Below are positions 46,288 to 55,733 of a DNA stretch of 64,000 nucleotides, piece after piece. Under the pieces are notes generated by a model that did no database searches, had not been told where the DNA came from, and saw only the letters and a list, made by a program, of their open reading frames with translations. Made by a program: the position numbers and the translations under genes. Each line of letters begins with the position of its first letter. Positions within the stretch are counted from its first letter, which is position 1. Source of the stretch: Belliella buryatensis (GTDB taxonomy: Bacteria > Bacteroidota > Bacteroidia > Cytophagales > Cyclobacteriaceae); the NCBI RefSeq assembly GCF_900188245.1, contig NZ_FZOK01000011.1:112711-176710 (forward strand), in the 5' to 3' direction.

Positions 46288-46979
46288 AACATCTCTAAAT
46301 TCAAATCAAACTCAACTTCCATTTCCCCCATTTTACTCTCAAGTATTTTCACTTGTTTTGGGTTTTTTCTAAGATCAAAAATAAAGTCTTTTTCGGCAGG
46401 CAAAGCACGCTCTAATGTATCTACATCTTCCACCTCCATTATGGTTGCAACCAAGCCTTCTTTAGGGTATAAAAATGTACCATTCACTCCAAGTTCTTCA
46501 ATAATTCTTAACCCAACTGATTGTGAATTTGCAACTGTAAAAGGAGAGCAAAAAGCCATAAGGCAATTTAAATTCAAAAAAGATGTCAAAGCAACTCCAA
46601 TTCTGATCAAATATATACTTCCAATGCCATAACCTGAAACTTCTTTTGAATTCCATAAACCACAATATTCTGCAACTTTCAAGTCTTCAAATCTTGTCAT
46701 GTAATCAACTATCCTTTCGTCCTTTTCGAAGATTGCTCCTTCTAAAGGCAAGGGGTATTCTGAACTTCTCAGCTGAACCCTTCCACCACCTAAAACCTTC
46801 TGCCCATCTTCAGATTCAACTATAAGGAGATATACATTTGGATTATTGACCCATGATCTATCTGCAGAGGTCACTTTGGTCACACCATAAGATTCCAACA
46901 CCTTAAAATGACCCGCAATATACTTCTCTGTTTCTTCAGGAGAGGAGATCGCTCTCACAACTCTAATTTTAACTTTCAT
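46284..46979 (-). CDS. Predicted GNAT-fold acyltransferase, possibly acyl-amino-acid or autoinducer-synthase-like
   Basis: 231 residues. The middle follows the GNAT order: an acceptor strand (VYLLIVES), LGGGRVQLR, an acidic strand VAEYCGLWN, then an acyl-CoA/pantetheine-type loop GYGIGSIYLIRIG and helix, and a late strand. The layout with LGGGRV and E-x-x-G-L also recalls N-acyl amino acid synthases and LuxI-type enzymes. No exact family can be named. Coupled by overlap to the ThiF-like gene (11 bases) and the sensor kinase (4 bases). Confidence 0.6.
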   Translation of the reverse strand: MKVKIRVVRAISSPEETEKYIAGHFKVLESYGVTKVTSADRSWVNNPNVYLLIVESEDGQKVLGGGRVQLRSSEYPLPLEGAIFEKDERIVDYMTRFEDLKVAEYCGLWNSKEVSGYGIGSIYLIRIGVALTSFLNLNCLMAFCSPFTVANSQSVGLRIIEELGVNGTFLYPKEGLVATIMEVEDVDTLERALPAEKDFIFDLRKNPKQVKILESKMGEMEVEFDLNLEML

Positions 46980-48072
46980 CTGCTTTCCTAAAGAATTTAT
47001 CTAAATCAACATATTCTCTACCTGATTTAATATTGTACCCACAGAGAATATTTCTTGCAAAATGAGCACACATCGCCCCGCCCATTATAACTGAGGTCCC
47101 TAGTTGGGGCCAATTAGTAATGGTTTTCCCTAACTCTGAAAGGCTATACTTACCTCTATCAGAAATATTTTTATAATCTAATATTGCCATTATTAAAGAA
47201 GGAGTGAGTTCACCAAGATTTTTAAGAATCTCGATTTCATTTCCAAATTCTTTTAAAAATCCATGAAATATAGGCCTATTTTCCTCCAAATCAAATCGCT
47301 CAATATCCATCATTCCTCGATCACTTGTATCCATCATGACTGGAATTCTAAGTTCTTTTGCTTTGATTCTAGCTTTTAATTTGACCTCAATACTGTCACA
47401 TTCCTCGATCAATAAATCTAAGTTGCCTCCTTTTGTGAAAAATTTATCCAAGTTCTGGTCTGTTATTCCCTCTTCAAAAACTGTCACTTTCAAGAAAGGG
47501 TCTATCTCTGCTATTTCCCTTTTAACTAAGGTGGTTTTTGGTACACCTAAGTTTGTAACACTATTTCGGAGGCGATTCATATTTCCTAACTCAAGCGTAT
47601 CGAAATCAGCAATTCTTAACTCTCCAAATGAACGTTCCATTGCCAAACTTATAGCAACGCTTTGCCCTACAGACAACCCAATAATGCCAATTTTTTTTGT
47701 AGCAAGTAGATCCTGTTCTTCTTGAGTGATTTTATATTTATTCCTGACTGTTCTGACAGCAATAAAATCTTTCTCTTGCAGCAGGTGAACAAGTGCTTTT
47801 CTCCATGGATAATAAACCCAAACACCATATGTCTCAGCTTCAGTTTTTTTAAAAAATCGCTCCACCTCGGTATTTAGCTTTTGGGGGCTAAATTTCAGAC
47901 TAGGGTTTTGAAGCTTGATCAACTCTGCCACTTGGCTTTGAATTTGATCCACAATCGTAATTTGAGGATCACTCTTGATTTTCTCAAGATTACGCATTTC
48001 ACATGGATTATGTGGATCTAGAAATAATAATTCAGTTTGATCCTTCAAATCAAATTCAGTTTGGGCAATCAT
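46969..48072 (-). CDS. E1/ThiF-like adenylating enzyme (Rv1355c-like)
   Basis: 367 residues. After about 125 residues of unassigned helical N-terminus comes an E1-type Rossmann domain: glycine loop GLSVGQ (132-137), ADFDTLELGNMNRLR with ribose-binding Asp and the Arg of the NxxR motif, Lys184, and EECDSIEVKLKARIKAKELRIPV with Cys225. No CxxC zinc motif. Such enzymes adenylate a carboxylate, usually the C-terminus of a small protein or peptide. No ubiquitin-like partner is encoded nearby. First gene of the four-gene signalling operon. Confidence 0.75.
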   Translation of the reverse strand: MIAQTEFDLKDQTELLFLDPHNPCEMRNLEKIKSDPQITIVDQIQSQVAELIKLQNPSLKFSPQKLNTEVERFFKKTEAETYGVWVYYPWRKALVHLLQEKDFIAVRTVRNKYKITQEEQDLLATKKIGIIGLSVGQSVAISLAMERSFGELRIADFDTLELGNMNRLRNSVTNLGVPKTTLVKREIAEIDPFLKVTVFEEGITDQNLDKFFTKGGNLDLLIEECDSIEVKLKARIKAKELRIPVMMDTSDRGMMDIERFDLEENRPIFHGFLKEFGNEIEILKNLGELTPSLIMAILDYKNISDRGKYSLSELGKTITNWPQLGTSVIMGGAMCAHFARNILCGYNIKSGREYVDLDKFFRKADES

Positions 48073-48200
48073 TTACATTCGTGGTGGGTGGTAGATAGTG
48101 GTAAAGTTATATTTTTGAAATCATTTTCATATTAAAAATGCCAAAAATGTTCTATGAAATGAATTTTATTTAGATATTTGGTAAAAACCATGGCTAAATA

Positions 48201-48244
48201 AGTTAACTAAGTTGATTAAGTATCAAAAACTTACCTAATTAACT
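48201..48244. promoter_or_regulatory. Imperfect inverted repeat in the divergent control region
   Basis: AGTTAA (48201-48206) pairs with TTAACT (48239-48244) and TAAGT (48217-48221) with ACTTA (48229-48233). It lies midway in the 224-base gap between the ThiF-like gene and the divergent receiver gene and may be an operator. Weak evidence. Confidence 0.3.
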
Positions 48245-48296
48245 CGGTTTTTCATCAAGCTTCTTGGCTTTATATTGTACAAACTGCTTAAAACCC

Positions 48297-48770
48297 ATGT
48301 CTGAGACTAAAGAGGAAAAAATAAGAATTCTATACGTAGATGATGAAGAAAATAATCTTCAAGCTTTCAAAGCTACGTTTCGAAGAGATTATAAGGTTTC
48401 TATTGCTATTTCTGCTCAAGAGGCAAGAGAATTCTTAAAAACTCAGGAAGTAGATATCATCATCACAGATCAAAGAATGCCAGATGAGACTGGCGTAGAT
48501 TTTTTAGCCTCTATCATTCCCCTTTATCCTGACCCTATAAGAATTTTACTTACAGGATATACTGATATCCAAGCCGTAATAGACGCCATCAATAAAGGTC
48601 AAGTCTATCACTATTTGACTAAACCATGGGAAGAAGATTATCTCCGTACAGTCATAAATAATGCCTTTGAAGTTTTATCTTTAAGAAGAGAAAATAAAAA
48701 ATTAACTGAAGACTTGATAAAGGCCAACGACCAGTTGGAATTCCTATTAAGGCAAAATTTACTTTCCTAA
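48297..48770 (+). CDS. Receiver-domain response regulator with coiled tail
   Basis: 157 residues from ATG 48297 (the upstream TTG gives a non-family N-terminus). One receiver: YVDDEENNL, phospho-Asp in ITDQRMPDETG, LLTGYTDI and TKPW, then a helical tail of about 30 residues and no output domain. Its receiver is close in sequence to that of the hybrid kinase (shared VIDAINKGQVY-type and DP-IRILLTGY blocks). Read divergently from the ThiF operon; probably part of the same circuit. Confidence 0.85.
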   Translation: MSETKEEKIRILYVDDEENNLQAFKATFRRDYKVSIAISAQEAREFLKTQEVDIIITDQRMPDETGVDFLASIIPLYPDPIRILLTGYTDIQAVIDAINKGQVYHYLTKPWEEDYLRTVINNAFEVLSLRRENKKLTEDLIKANDQLEFLLRQNLLS

Positions 48771-49981
48771 TATCGAGCTGCAAGTAATAATTGCAGCTCT
48801 TTGTGCGTCATTGCAAATTTCCTCGCTAAATGAGCATTTGTCAAGCTCCCTCTGTAGGTGTATACCCCTTTCATAAACCACTTGTAATTAAATATCATCT
48901 CTTCTGCCCCTTTCAAATCGGCCATTTGCAGTAGAATTGGGGTAAAAATATTACTTAATGCTACTGAGGCTGTCCGAGAAACTCTAGAGGCAATATTAGG
49001 TACGCAATAGTGGATGATTTCATGTTTTTTGAAAGTGGGTTCAGAATGAGAGGTCATCTCCGCTGTTTCAATACAGCCACCTTGGTCAATACTCACATCA
49101 ATGATTATACTACCTGGCATCATTGCTGCTACCATTTCCTCCGTTACTACAATTTTATTCCTGCCCTTTTCAGCCCTTAATGCACCAATCACCACGTCTG
49201 CTTCCTTGAGTGCCTGTGCAAGCGTGATGTTATCAATGGTAGAAGTAAATACTTGTTGACCAAGTAGCTGCTTGATCCTCCTCAATTTGTAGATGTGATT
49301 ATCAAACACTTTGATATTTGCACCTAGTCCAAGTGCTGTCCTTGCTGCATATTCAGCCACTGTACCTGCCCCAATAATTACGACTTGCGTGGGAGGGACT
49401 CCAGTGACTCCTCCAAGTATCAGACCTTTACCATCATTGACACTTGAAAGGTATTCTGAAGCAACCAACATCACAGTTGAACCTGCGATTTCACTCATCG
49501 CTCTTACTACTGGCATACCACCAACCTTATCTTCCAGATTCTCGAAAGAAACAGCCGTGATCCTTTTTGAATTGAGTGCATGAATGTAATCTGCTGATTG
49601 CCTTCCCAGTTGAAGCGCCGAAATCAGGCAAGACCCTGGCTGCATAAACTCTATCTCCTCAATGGTTGGGGGCTCTACCTTCAAGATAACTTCTGACTCA
49701 AAGGCTTCTTTAGCCGAATAGACAACTTTAGCACCAGCATCTGAATAGTCTTTGTCTTCAAACTTAGATTTTTTACCAGCTTCAGTTTCTACGACAACTT
49801 TAAGACCATTATTGGTCAATAGACGCACAGCCTCCGGGGTAAGCAAGACTCTCTTTTCTTGCGAATCAATTTCTTTAGGAATTCCAATCACAAAATCCCC
49901 TTTTGACTTTTTGACTTTTGCAGAAGCTTCTTTAGGAAGTATCTCAACAGTTTCGCTAACATCAACCATGCTGTACGCCAT
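48767..49981 (-). CDS. ald: Alanine dehydrogenase
   Basis: 404 residues. Reversible NAD-dependent deamination of alanine to pyruvate. IGIPKEI and RV-LTPEAV form the N-terminal pyruvate-binding half with Lys in EVILKVEPP; GAGTVAEYAA is the NAD loop; MMPGSIIIDVSIDQGGCIET and HYCVPNIAS-VSRTAS complete the site. A charged N-terminal extension of about 25 residues precedes the usual start; ATG 49969 is an alternative. Overlaps tsaE by 20 bases and converges on the receiver gene. Confidence 0.9.
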   Translation of the reverse strand: MAYSMVDVSETVEILPKEASAKVKKSKGDFVIGIPKEIDSQEKRVLLTPEAVRLLTNNGLKVVVETEAGKKSKFEDKDYSDAGAKVVYSAKEAFESEVILKVEPPTIEEIEFMQPGSCLISALQLGRQSADYIHALNSKRITAVSFENLEDKVGGMPVVRAMSEIAGSTVMLVASEYLSSVNDGKGLILGGVTGVPPTQVVIIGAGTVAEYAARTALGLGANIKVFDNHIYKLRRIKQLLGQQVFTSTIDNITLAQALKEADVVIGALRAEKGRNKIVVTEEMVAAMMPGSIIIDVSIDQGGCIETAEMTSHSEPTFKKHEIIHYCVPNIASRVSRTASVALSNIFTPILLQMADLKGAEEMIFNYKWFMKGVYTYRGSLTNAHLARKFAMTHKELQLLLAARY

Positions 49982-50405
49982 TTACAATTTTTGATATACC
50001 TATCACTCTCCTACCTTCTTCATCTACTTCTATTACTATCAGATGGAAGGTGTCTGGAATAAACTCTGGAATTCTTTCAGCCCACTCAATCCAACAATAC
50101 GAATCACTGTAGAAATATTCTTCTACACCAATCTCCAGTACCTCCTCTGATTCATCAATTCGATAAAAATCAAAATGATAAAATTTTTGACCTTCCTCAT
50201 TTTTGTATTCATTTACAATAGAAAAAGTGGGGCTAGAGACCAAGTCTTGAATTCCCATTTCCTTTGCAATTGCTTTGATTAAAGTGGTCTTACCAGCTCC
50301 CATTTGCCCCTTAAAAACCCAGATTTTTTCACCTTTACAGGTTTCTATTATTTCTTGGGCTACGGCTGAAAGACTAGCTAAATTATCACAATAGATTTTT
50401 CTCAA
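49962..50405 (-). CDS. tsaE: tRNA t6A biosynthesis ATPase TsaE
   Basis: 147 residues. Energises the TsaBD complex that adds threonylcarbamoyl to A37 of tRNAs. Walker A GQMGAGKTT (33-41), SPTFSIVNEY, and the HFDFYR-(I/L) and WIEWAERIPE motifs are all present. The start is TTG 50405, 4 bases after the porX stop; no ATG is available upstream. Lies in the porX - tsaE - ald run. Confidence 0.9.
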   Translation of the reverse strand: MRKIYCDNLASLSAVAQEIIETCKGEKIWVFKGQMGAGKTTLIKAIAKEMGIQDLVSSPTFSIVNEYKNEEGQKFYHFDFYRIDESEEVLEIGVEEYFYSDSYCWIEWAERIPEFIPDTFHLIVIEVDEEGRRVIGISKIVNGVQHG

Positions 50406-50409
50406 GTTA

Positions 50410-51969
50410 TTAATTATTCTTCGGTAAAAGATGCACCACAGGAATTATTATCTCCTCCAAAGATACACCACCATGTTGGAAGGTATCCTTGTAATAGTTT
50501 ACATAATAATTGTAATTGTTTGGATATGCAAAGAAATAATCTTCTACTGCAAAAACATAACTCGTAGAAACATTAAATCTAGGGAGTTTAGCATCTTCTG
50601 GTTTATTGATCTCAAAAACCTTCCCACTTTCAAAATTTAAATTTTTCCCTTGCTTATATCGGAGATTTGTAGTCACATTCTTATCTCCAATGATTTTATA
50701 GGGCTTGTTAACCCGCTTAGTGCCATGATCGGTAGTGACAATAAGCTCTGCCCCTGCTGCACTGATTTTTTTGAAAAGCTCAAACAAAGAAGAATGTTCG
50801 AACCAACTCTTGGTCAATGATCTGTAAGCTGATTCATCCGGAGCTAACTCTCTAATCATTTTCATATCAGTTCTTGCATGAGACATCATATCCACAAAAT
50901 TGAACACAATCACATTGAGATCATTGTTCATTAAAGAGTGAAATTGATCAACTAAATTCCTTCCCTGATAAGCCTGCAAAATTTTGTGATAACTATATCT
51001 GATATTGAGCCTATTCTTATGAAGATTTTCAGCCAAAAACTCCTCTTCCTTGTTATTCTTCCCTTCATCGGTATCTTCGCCCTCCCACAAGTCTGGATGG
51101 AACCTCGCCATATCAGAAGGCATCAAGCCACTGAATAATGCATTCCTTGCAAAAGCTGTGGTAGTCGGTAGAATGCTGTAATAAGTATCATCTTCTTTAG
51201 CATTGAAATGCTCTAAAACCAAAGGCTCTAGATCTTCCCATTGATCTAATCTTAGATTGTCAATTACCACAAAAAATAATGGCTTACCTTCTTTTACATG
51301 TGGAAATACTTTTTCCTTCATCAATTGATGTGATAGGAGAGGACTATCTGCTTTAGAATCATTTAACCAATCAAGGTAATTATTCTTAATGAATTTTGCG
51401 AAAGCAGCATTGGCCTCAACTTTTTGAGTTTCCAACACCTCTTGCATACTTTTATTTTCAGTCTTATCAATCTCTAACTCCCAATATGTAAGCTTTTTAT
51501 AAATATCAGTCCACTCTTGATGCGTAGAGGCATCACTACAAGCCATACTGATATTCATGAAATCCTGCCTGTAAGAAAGATTTGTTTTCTCAGAAATCAA
51601 TTGCTTATTCTGAAGAATTTTCTTGACAGAAAGTAATATTTGATTAGGGTTGATTGGCTTGATGAGGTAATCAGCAATCTTACCTCCAATAGCATCATCC
51701 ATGATGTGCTCTTCTTCACTTTTAGTGATCATCACAACAGGGATTTGTGGTTTGATCATCTTGATCTGCTGAAGCGTTTCAAGCCCAGTCATTCCCGGCA
51801 TCATCTCATCCAAAAAAATAACATCATAATTATTCCCTTCTACTTTTTCAATCGCATCAATCCCGCTATTGACCGTACTTATATCATAGCCTTTTTGCTG
51901 AAGAAAAAGTATATGCGGTTTTAATAGATCTATTTCGTCATCAGCCCAAAGGATTTTGTATTTTTGCAT
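50410..51969 (-). CDS. porX: PorX-type response regulator with PglZ domain
   Basis: Regulator of the type IX secretion system, paired elsewhere with the PorY kinase. 519 residues from ATG 51969 (the longer reading adds 17 unlikely residues). Receiver: acidic pair Asp10/Asp11, phospho-Asp54 in FLDEMMPGMTG, KPIN. A helical linker, then a PglZ alkaline-phosphatase-like domain with VVIDNLRLDQW and VTTDHGTKR; in studied PorX proteins this domain cleaves cyclic or linear oligonucleotides. Its presence implies the host uses T9SS. Confidence 0.92.
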   Translation of the reverse strand: MQKYKILWADDEIDLLKPHILFLQQKGYDISTVNSGIDAIEKVEGNNYDVIFLDEMMPGMTGLETLQQIKMIKPQIPVVMITKSEEEHIMDDAIGGKIADYLIKPINPNQILLSVKKILQNKQLISEKTNLSYRQDFMNISMACSDASTHQEWTDIYKKLTYWELEIDKTENKSMQEVLETQKVEANAAFAKFIKNNYLDWLNDSKADSPLLSHQLMKEKVFPHVKEGKPLFFVVIDNLRLDQWEDLEPLVLEHFNAKEDDTYYSILPTTTAFARNALFSGLMPSDMARFHPDLWEGEDTDEGKNNKEEEFLAENLHKNRLNIRYSYHKILQAYQGRNLVDQFHSLMNNDLNVIVFNFVDMMSHARTDMKMIRELAPDESAYRSLTKSWFEHSSLFELFKKISAAGAELIVTTDHGTKRVNKPYKIIGDKNVTTNLRYKQGKNLNFESGKVFEINKPEDAKLPRFNVSTSYVFAVEDYFFAYPNNYNYYVNYYKDTFQHGGVSLEEIIIPVVHLLPKNN

Positions 51970-52001
51970 AAAATTCTGTTTATATCGTTTAAAATTATAA
52001 T

Positions 52002-52009
52002 TACTTTTG
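52002..52009 (+). promoter_or_regulatory. Candidate -7 box for the HD/lpx operon
   Basis: TACTTTTG, an exact TAnnTTTG match 11 bases before ATG 52021. The whole divergent gap to porX is 51 bases, so this promoter must overlap that of porX (a partial TAATTTTA box on the minus strand). Confidence 0.5.
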
Positions 52010-52020
52010 ACTCCAATCAA

Positions 52021-53259
52021 ATGTCAGAGACATTGAAAAGCCGTAAAATCTTAAATGATCCTGTCTATGGATTCATTACAATTCCAAGTGAGTTGATTTT
52101 TACCATTATAGACCATCCATACTTCCAAAGGTTACGTCGTATCAAGCAACTAGGTTTGACTGACTACGTCTATCCTGGGGCTCTTCATACTCGATTTCAT
52201 CATGCTATAGGAGCTATGCACCTGATGAGCATCACTTTGGACAATCTGAGAAATAAAGGTAATGAAATTAGCGATGCAGAATATGAGGCGGCCTTGATTG
52301 CTATTTTGCTTCATGATATAGGACATGGACCATTTTCTCATGCATTGGAATTTTCACTTTTGAAAAACATCCATCATGAATCGCTTTCATTATTGATCAT
52401 AGATGAATTAAATAAACAATTACATGGCCAACTTGATCTTGCATTGAAAATTTTTAAGAATCATTATGAAAGAAAATTTTTCCATCAATTAGTTTCTAGT
52501 CAACTTGACATAGATAGACTTGATTATTTGCAGCGGGATTGTTTTTTCACTGGTGTCTCAGAGGGAACTATCGGTGCAGATCGGATCATCAAGATGATGG
52601 CTATAAAAGATGACCAGCTAGTGGTTGAAGAAAAAGGTCTCTACAGCATAGAGAATTTTTTAAGCGCTCGAAGGCTTATGTATTGGCAGGTCTATCTCCA
52701 TAAGACTACTGTCTCTGCCGAGAAAATGCTAATCAATTTGATTAGCAGAGCTAAAGATCTAGCCCAAGATGGTAGGGATGTTAAAGCTACAGACGAATTT
52801 CTGCATTTTCTTAAAAATGATTTCACAATTGAGGACTTCCAAAACTCTGAAGTTTTAATCAAGACCTTTTTAGAACTTGATGATTACGACATTTGGGGAG
52901 GAATCAAGTTTTGGAAAAAAGACAGCGATTATATCCTTCGTAATATATCTAATATGTTTCTTTCTCGTAATCTATTTAAGATCAATTTGAATAGCGAAGC
53001 ATTCTCAGAAGAGGAATTAGAGACTATCTGGAAGAAAACTCAAAACAAGCTTCAAGTGCCAGCTGAAGACATGAAATATTTCTTTTCACATGGCTCTATC
53101 AGCAACAATGCTTATGTAGCTAAGGAGCGAATTCATATTTTAACAAAAAAAGGAGAAATAATCGATGTAGCACAAGCTGCCGATCTTCCCAATATCAAAG
53201 CGATGAGTAAGATTGTTAAAAAACACTATGCTTGTCGAGCTAAAAATTTAACTTTGTAG
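52021..53259 (+). CDS. HD-domain phosphohydrolase, dNTPase/SAMHD1-like
   Basis: 412 residues from ATG 52021. Metal-binding HD motifs: [27 protein letters not shown] (His98-Asp99) and, further on, [20 protein letters not shown]. The family hydrolyses dNTPs or other phosphate esters; the substrate here is unknown. Always found just before lpxD in related genomes as far as I recall; here lpxD follows by 19 bases, so it opens the lipid A operon. Confidence 0.85.
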   Translation: MSETLKSRKILNDPVYGFITIPSELIFTIIDHPYFQRLRRIKQLGLTDYVYPGALHTRFHHAIGAMHLMSITLDNLRNKGNEISDAEYEAALIAILLHDIGHGPFSHALEFSLLKNIHHESLSLLIIDELNKQLHGQLDLALKIFKNHYERKFFHQLVSSQLDIDRLDYLQRDCFFTGVSEGTIGADRIIKMMAIKDDQLVVEEKGLYSIENFLSARRLMYWQVYLHKTTVSAEKMLINLISRAKDLAQDGRDVKATDEFLHFLKNDFTIEDFQNSEVLIKTFLELDDYDIWGGIKFWKKDSDYILRNISNMFLSRNLFKINLNSEAFSEEELETIWKKTQNKLQVPAEDMKYFFSHGSISNNAYVAKERIHILTKKGEIIDVAQAADLPNIKAMSKIVKKHYACRAKNLTL

Positions 53260-53278
53260 CCAAAAAACAACAATAATA

Positions 53279-54301
53279 ATGGAATTTACCGTAGAACAGG
53301 TAGCTTCACTTCTCAATGGCAAAGTAGAAGGAGATGGATCTACAAAAGTCAATAGGTTAGATAAGATTCAAGATGGGCAACCTGGAGGAATTAGTTTTTT
53401 ATCTAATGAGAAATATGAAAACTACATCTACGAAACAGCAGCATCTGCGGTAATTGTATCTGAAAATTTCCAACCAAAAAAAGCAGTAAAACCCTCGTTA
53501 ATCAGGGTCAAAGATGCCTACACTGGGTTTACTCAGATTCTAGAAGCTTATTCCCAATTTACCAAAAATAATAAAACTGGTGTTGAGCAACCTGCATTTA
53601 TACATGAAAGTAGTTCCATAGGAGATGGTCACTACAGAGGAGCCTTTTCCTACATAGGTCAAAGGACAACAGTTGGAGATAATGTGAAAATTTACCCTAA
53701 CTCTTATATTGGTGACAACGTGAAAATCGGCCACAATTGTATTATACACCCTGGTGCAAAAATTTGTAATGATACAGTCATTGGCTCATATTGCGAGATC
53801 CACCCAGGAGCTGTCATTGGCTCTGATGGTTTTGGCTTTGCTCCTCAAGAGGATGGTACCTACAAAGCAATCCCTCAGGTAGGGAATGTGATTATTGAAG
53901 ACTTTGTGAGTATAGGAGCAAATACTACAGTTGACTGTGCCACTATGGGGTCTACGATTATCAAAAAAGGAGCAAAAATAGACAATCAAGTACAAATTGC
54001 TCACAATGTAGTCATAGGAGAGCATACAGTAATCGCAGCACAAGCTGGGATATCTGGCTCGACAGAAATTGGCAAAAATTGTGTTATTGCAGGAAAAGCA
54101 GGGATCGTAGGGCATCTTAAAATCGCTGATAAAACTACTATAGGAGCAAATACTGGAATCAGTAGATCGATTGACACCTCTGGGCAGACACTTTTCGGAT
54201 ATATGGGATTTGAACTGAAAAGCTTCCTAAAAGCTTACGCTATTTTCAAAAATCTGCCTCAGCTTCAGGATCGATTGAGAGAACTGGAAAAAAAACAATA
54301 A
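53279..54301 (+). CDS. lpxD: UDP-3-O-acylglucosamine N-acyltransferase
   Basis: Third step of lipid A synthesis: N-acylation of UDP-3-O-acylglucosamine. 340 residues: an N-terminal uridine-binding domain (1-95), a left-handed parallel beta-helix of hexapeptide repeats (about 100-300, e.g. [19 protein letters not shown]) with the catalytic His in [11 protein letters not shown], and a C-terminal helix. Full length. Confidence 0.95.
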   Translation: MEFTVEQVASLLNGKVEGDGSTKVNRLDKIQDGQPGGISFLSNEKYENYIYETAASAVIVSENFQPKKAVKPSLIRVKDAYTGFTQILEAYSQFTKNNKTGVEQPAFIHESSSIGDGHYRGAFSYIGQRTTVGDNVKIYPNSYIGDNVKIGHNCIIHPGAKICNDTVIGSYCEIHPGAVIGSDGFGFAPQEDGTYKAIPQVGNVIIEDFVSIGANTTVDCATMGSTIIKKGAKIDNQVQIAHNVVIGEHTVIAAQAGISGSTEIGKNCVIAGKAGIVGHLKIADKTTIGANTGISRSIDTSGQTLFGYMGFELKSFLKAYAIFKNLPQLQDRLRELEKKQ

Positions 54302-54338
54302 ATTTACGCACTCAAATCAAATTCAGGATTCAATACCT

Positions 54339-55733
54339 ATGAGGGTAAAACAACATACCATTAAAAAACAAGTCACTGTATCAGGTGTCGGACTCCACAC
54401 TGGAGTGATTTCAAATATGACTTTTTTGCCTGCTCCTCCCAATCACGGCTATAAGTTTCAAAGAATCGATATTGAAGGTCTGCCTATCATTGATGCAGAT
54501 GTAGACAATGTTGTTGATGTATCAAGAGGGACTACCTTAGAGCAAAGTGGGGCAAGAGTTTTCACTGTAGAACATGTCCTTGCTGCATTAGTGGGTTTGG
54601 AGATTGATAATGTGCTTATCCAATTGGATGGTCCAGAGCCTCCTATTTTGGATGGATCTTCGATTCAGTTTATAGAAGCTTTAGATGATGCTGGCATAGA
54701 GGAACAAAATGCCTTGAGGAGATTTTTTGAAATTCCAGAAAGCATCACTTATCGCGATCCTTCTAGAGAAGTTGAGATGGCTGCCCTGCCTTTGGATGAT
54801 TACAGAGTTACTGTCATGGTAGATTATAACTCACCAGTCCTAGGGTCTCAACATGCCTCAATTACGGACATCAGCCAATTCAGATCTGAAATCGCATCTT
54901 GTCGTACATTCTGTTTTCTCCACGAGCTGGAAATGCTTTATAATCAAAACCTAATTAAAGGTGGCGACTTGAATAATGCAATTGTAGTGGTCGACAGAGT
55001 TGTGGAAGAGAAGGAATTAGCGCATTTGGCCAAAATGTTCAACAAAGAAAAAGTAGAAGTTCGCAAAGAGGGAATCCTAAATAATGTGGACTTAAGATAT
55101 AAAAATGAACCTGCAAGACACAAACTCTTAGATGTTGTAGGTGATTTAGCCTTGGTAGGCAGGCCGCTAAAAGCTCAAATACTTGCAGCTAGACCAGGCC
55201 ATGCTGCCAATGTGGCTTTTGCGAAAAAGATAAAAAGAGCTATGGAAAAGGCTGGACCAAGCCATATCCCATATTACGACCCCAAGCTCCCTCCAGTGAT
55301 GGATATTGCTCAGATCAGCAATATCCTCCCTCATCGCTATCCATTTCAGCTACTTGATAAAGTCATCTATTTGGACGAGACTGTTGTAGCCGGTGTAAAA
55401 AACGTAACGATGAACGAACCTTTCTTTATGGGCCACTTTCCTAATAACCCTGTAATGCCTGGAGTTCTTCAGGTAGAGGCAATGGCACAAACTGGAGGCA
55501 TATTGGTGCTTAGCACAGTGGATGATCCAGAGAATTATTGGACTTATTTTCTGGGGATAGAAAATTGTAAGTTTCGAAAAATGGTTATCCCTGGAGATAC
55601 CTTAGTTTTTAAATGTGAATTGCTTGCTCCTATCCGAAGAGGAATAGCAAAGATGAAAGGCGAAGCATACGTAGGCAATACACTCGTCTGCGAGGCCGTT
55701 ATGACCGCAAGCATTGTAAGAAAAGAATCATGA
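54339..55733 (+). CDS. lpxC/fabZ: LpxC-FabZ fusion (deacetylase / hydroxyacyl-ACP dehydratase)
   Basis: 464 residues with two enzymes. Residues 1-305 are LpxC, the zinc deacetylase that commits to lipid A (VEHVLAALVGLEIDN with zinc His; HKLLDVVGDLALVGRP; GHAANVAFA). Residues about 315-464 are FabZ, which dehydrates 3-hydroxyacyl-ACP (LPHRYPFQLLDKV with catalytic His; GHFPNNPVMPGVLQVEAMAQTGG with Glu). The fusion is typical of Bacteroidetes and couples lipid A to fatty acid supply. 37 bases after lpxD; overlaps lpxA by 4. Confidence 0.95.
   Translation: MRVKQHTIKKQVTVSGVGLHTGVISNMTFLPAPPNHGYKFQRIDIEGLPIIDADVDNVVDVSRGTTLEQSGARVFTVEHVLAALVGLEIDNVLIQLDGPEPPILDGSSIQFIEALDDAGIEEQNALRRFFEIPESITYRDPSREVEMAALPLDDYRVTVMVDYNSPVLGSQHASITDISQFRSEIASCRTFCFLHELEMLYNQNLIKGGDLNNAIVVVDRVVEEKELAHLAKMFNKEKVEVRKEGILNNVDLRYKNEPARHKLLDVVGDLALVGRPLKAQILAARPGHAANVAFAKKIKRAMEKAGPSHIPYYDPKLPPVMDIAQISNILPHRYPFQLLDKVIYLDETVVAGVKNVTMNEPFFMGHFPNNPVMPGVLQVEAMAQTGGILVLSTVDDPENYWTYFLGIENCKFRKMVIPGDTLVFKCELLAPIRRGIAKMKGEAYVGNTLVCEAVMTASIVRKES

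Noticed and set aside
53786..54115. 109-codon ORF antisense to lpxD
   Set aside because: Arises from the regular hexapeptide repeat codons; lpxD is certain.
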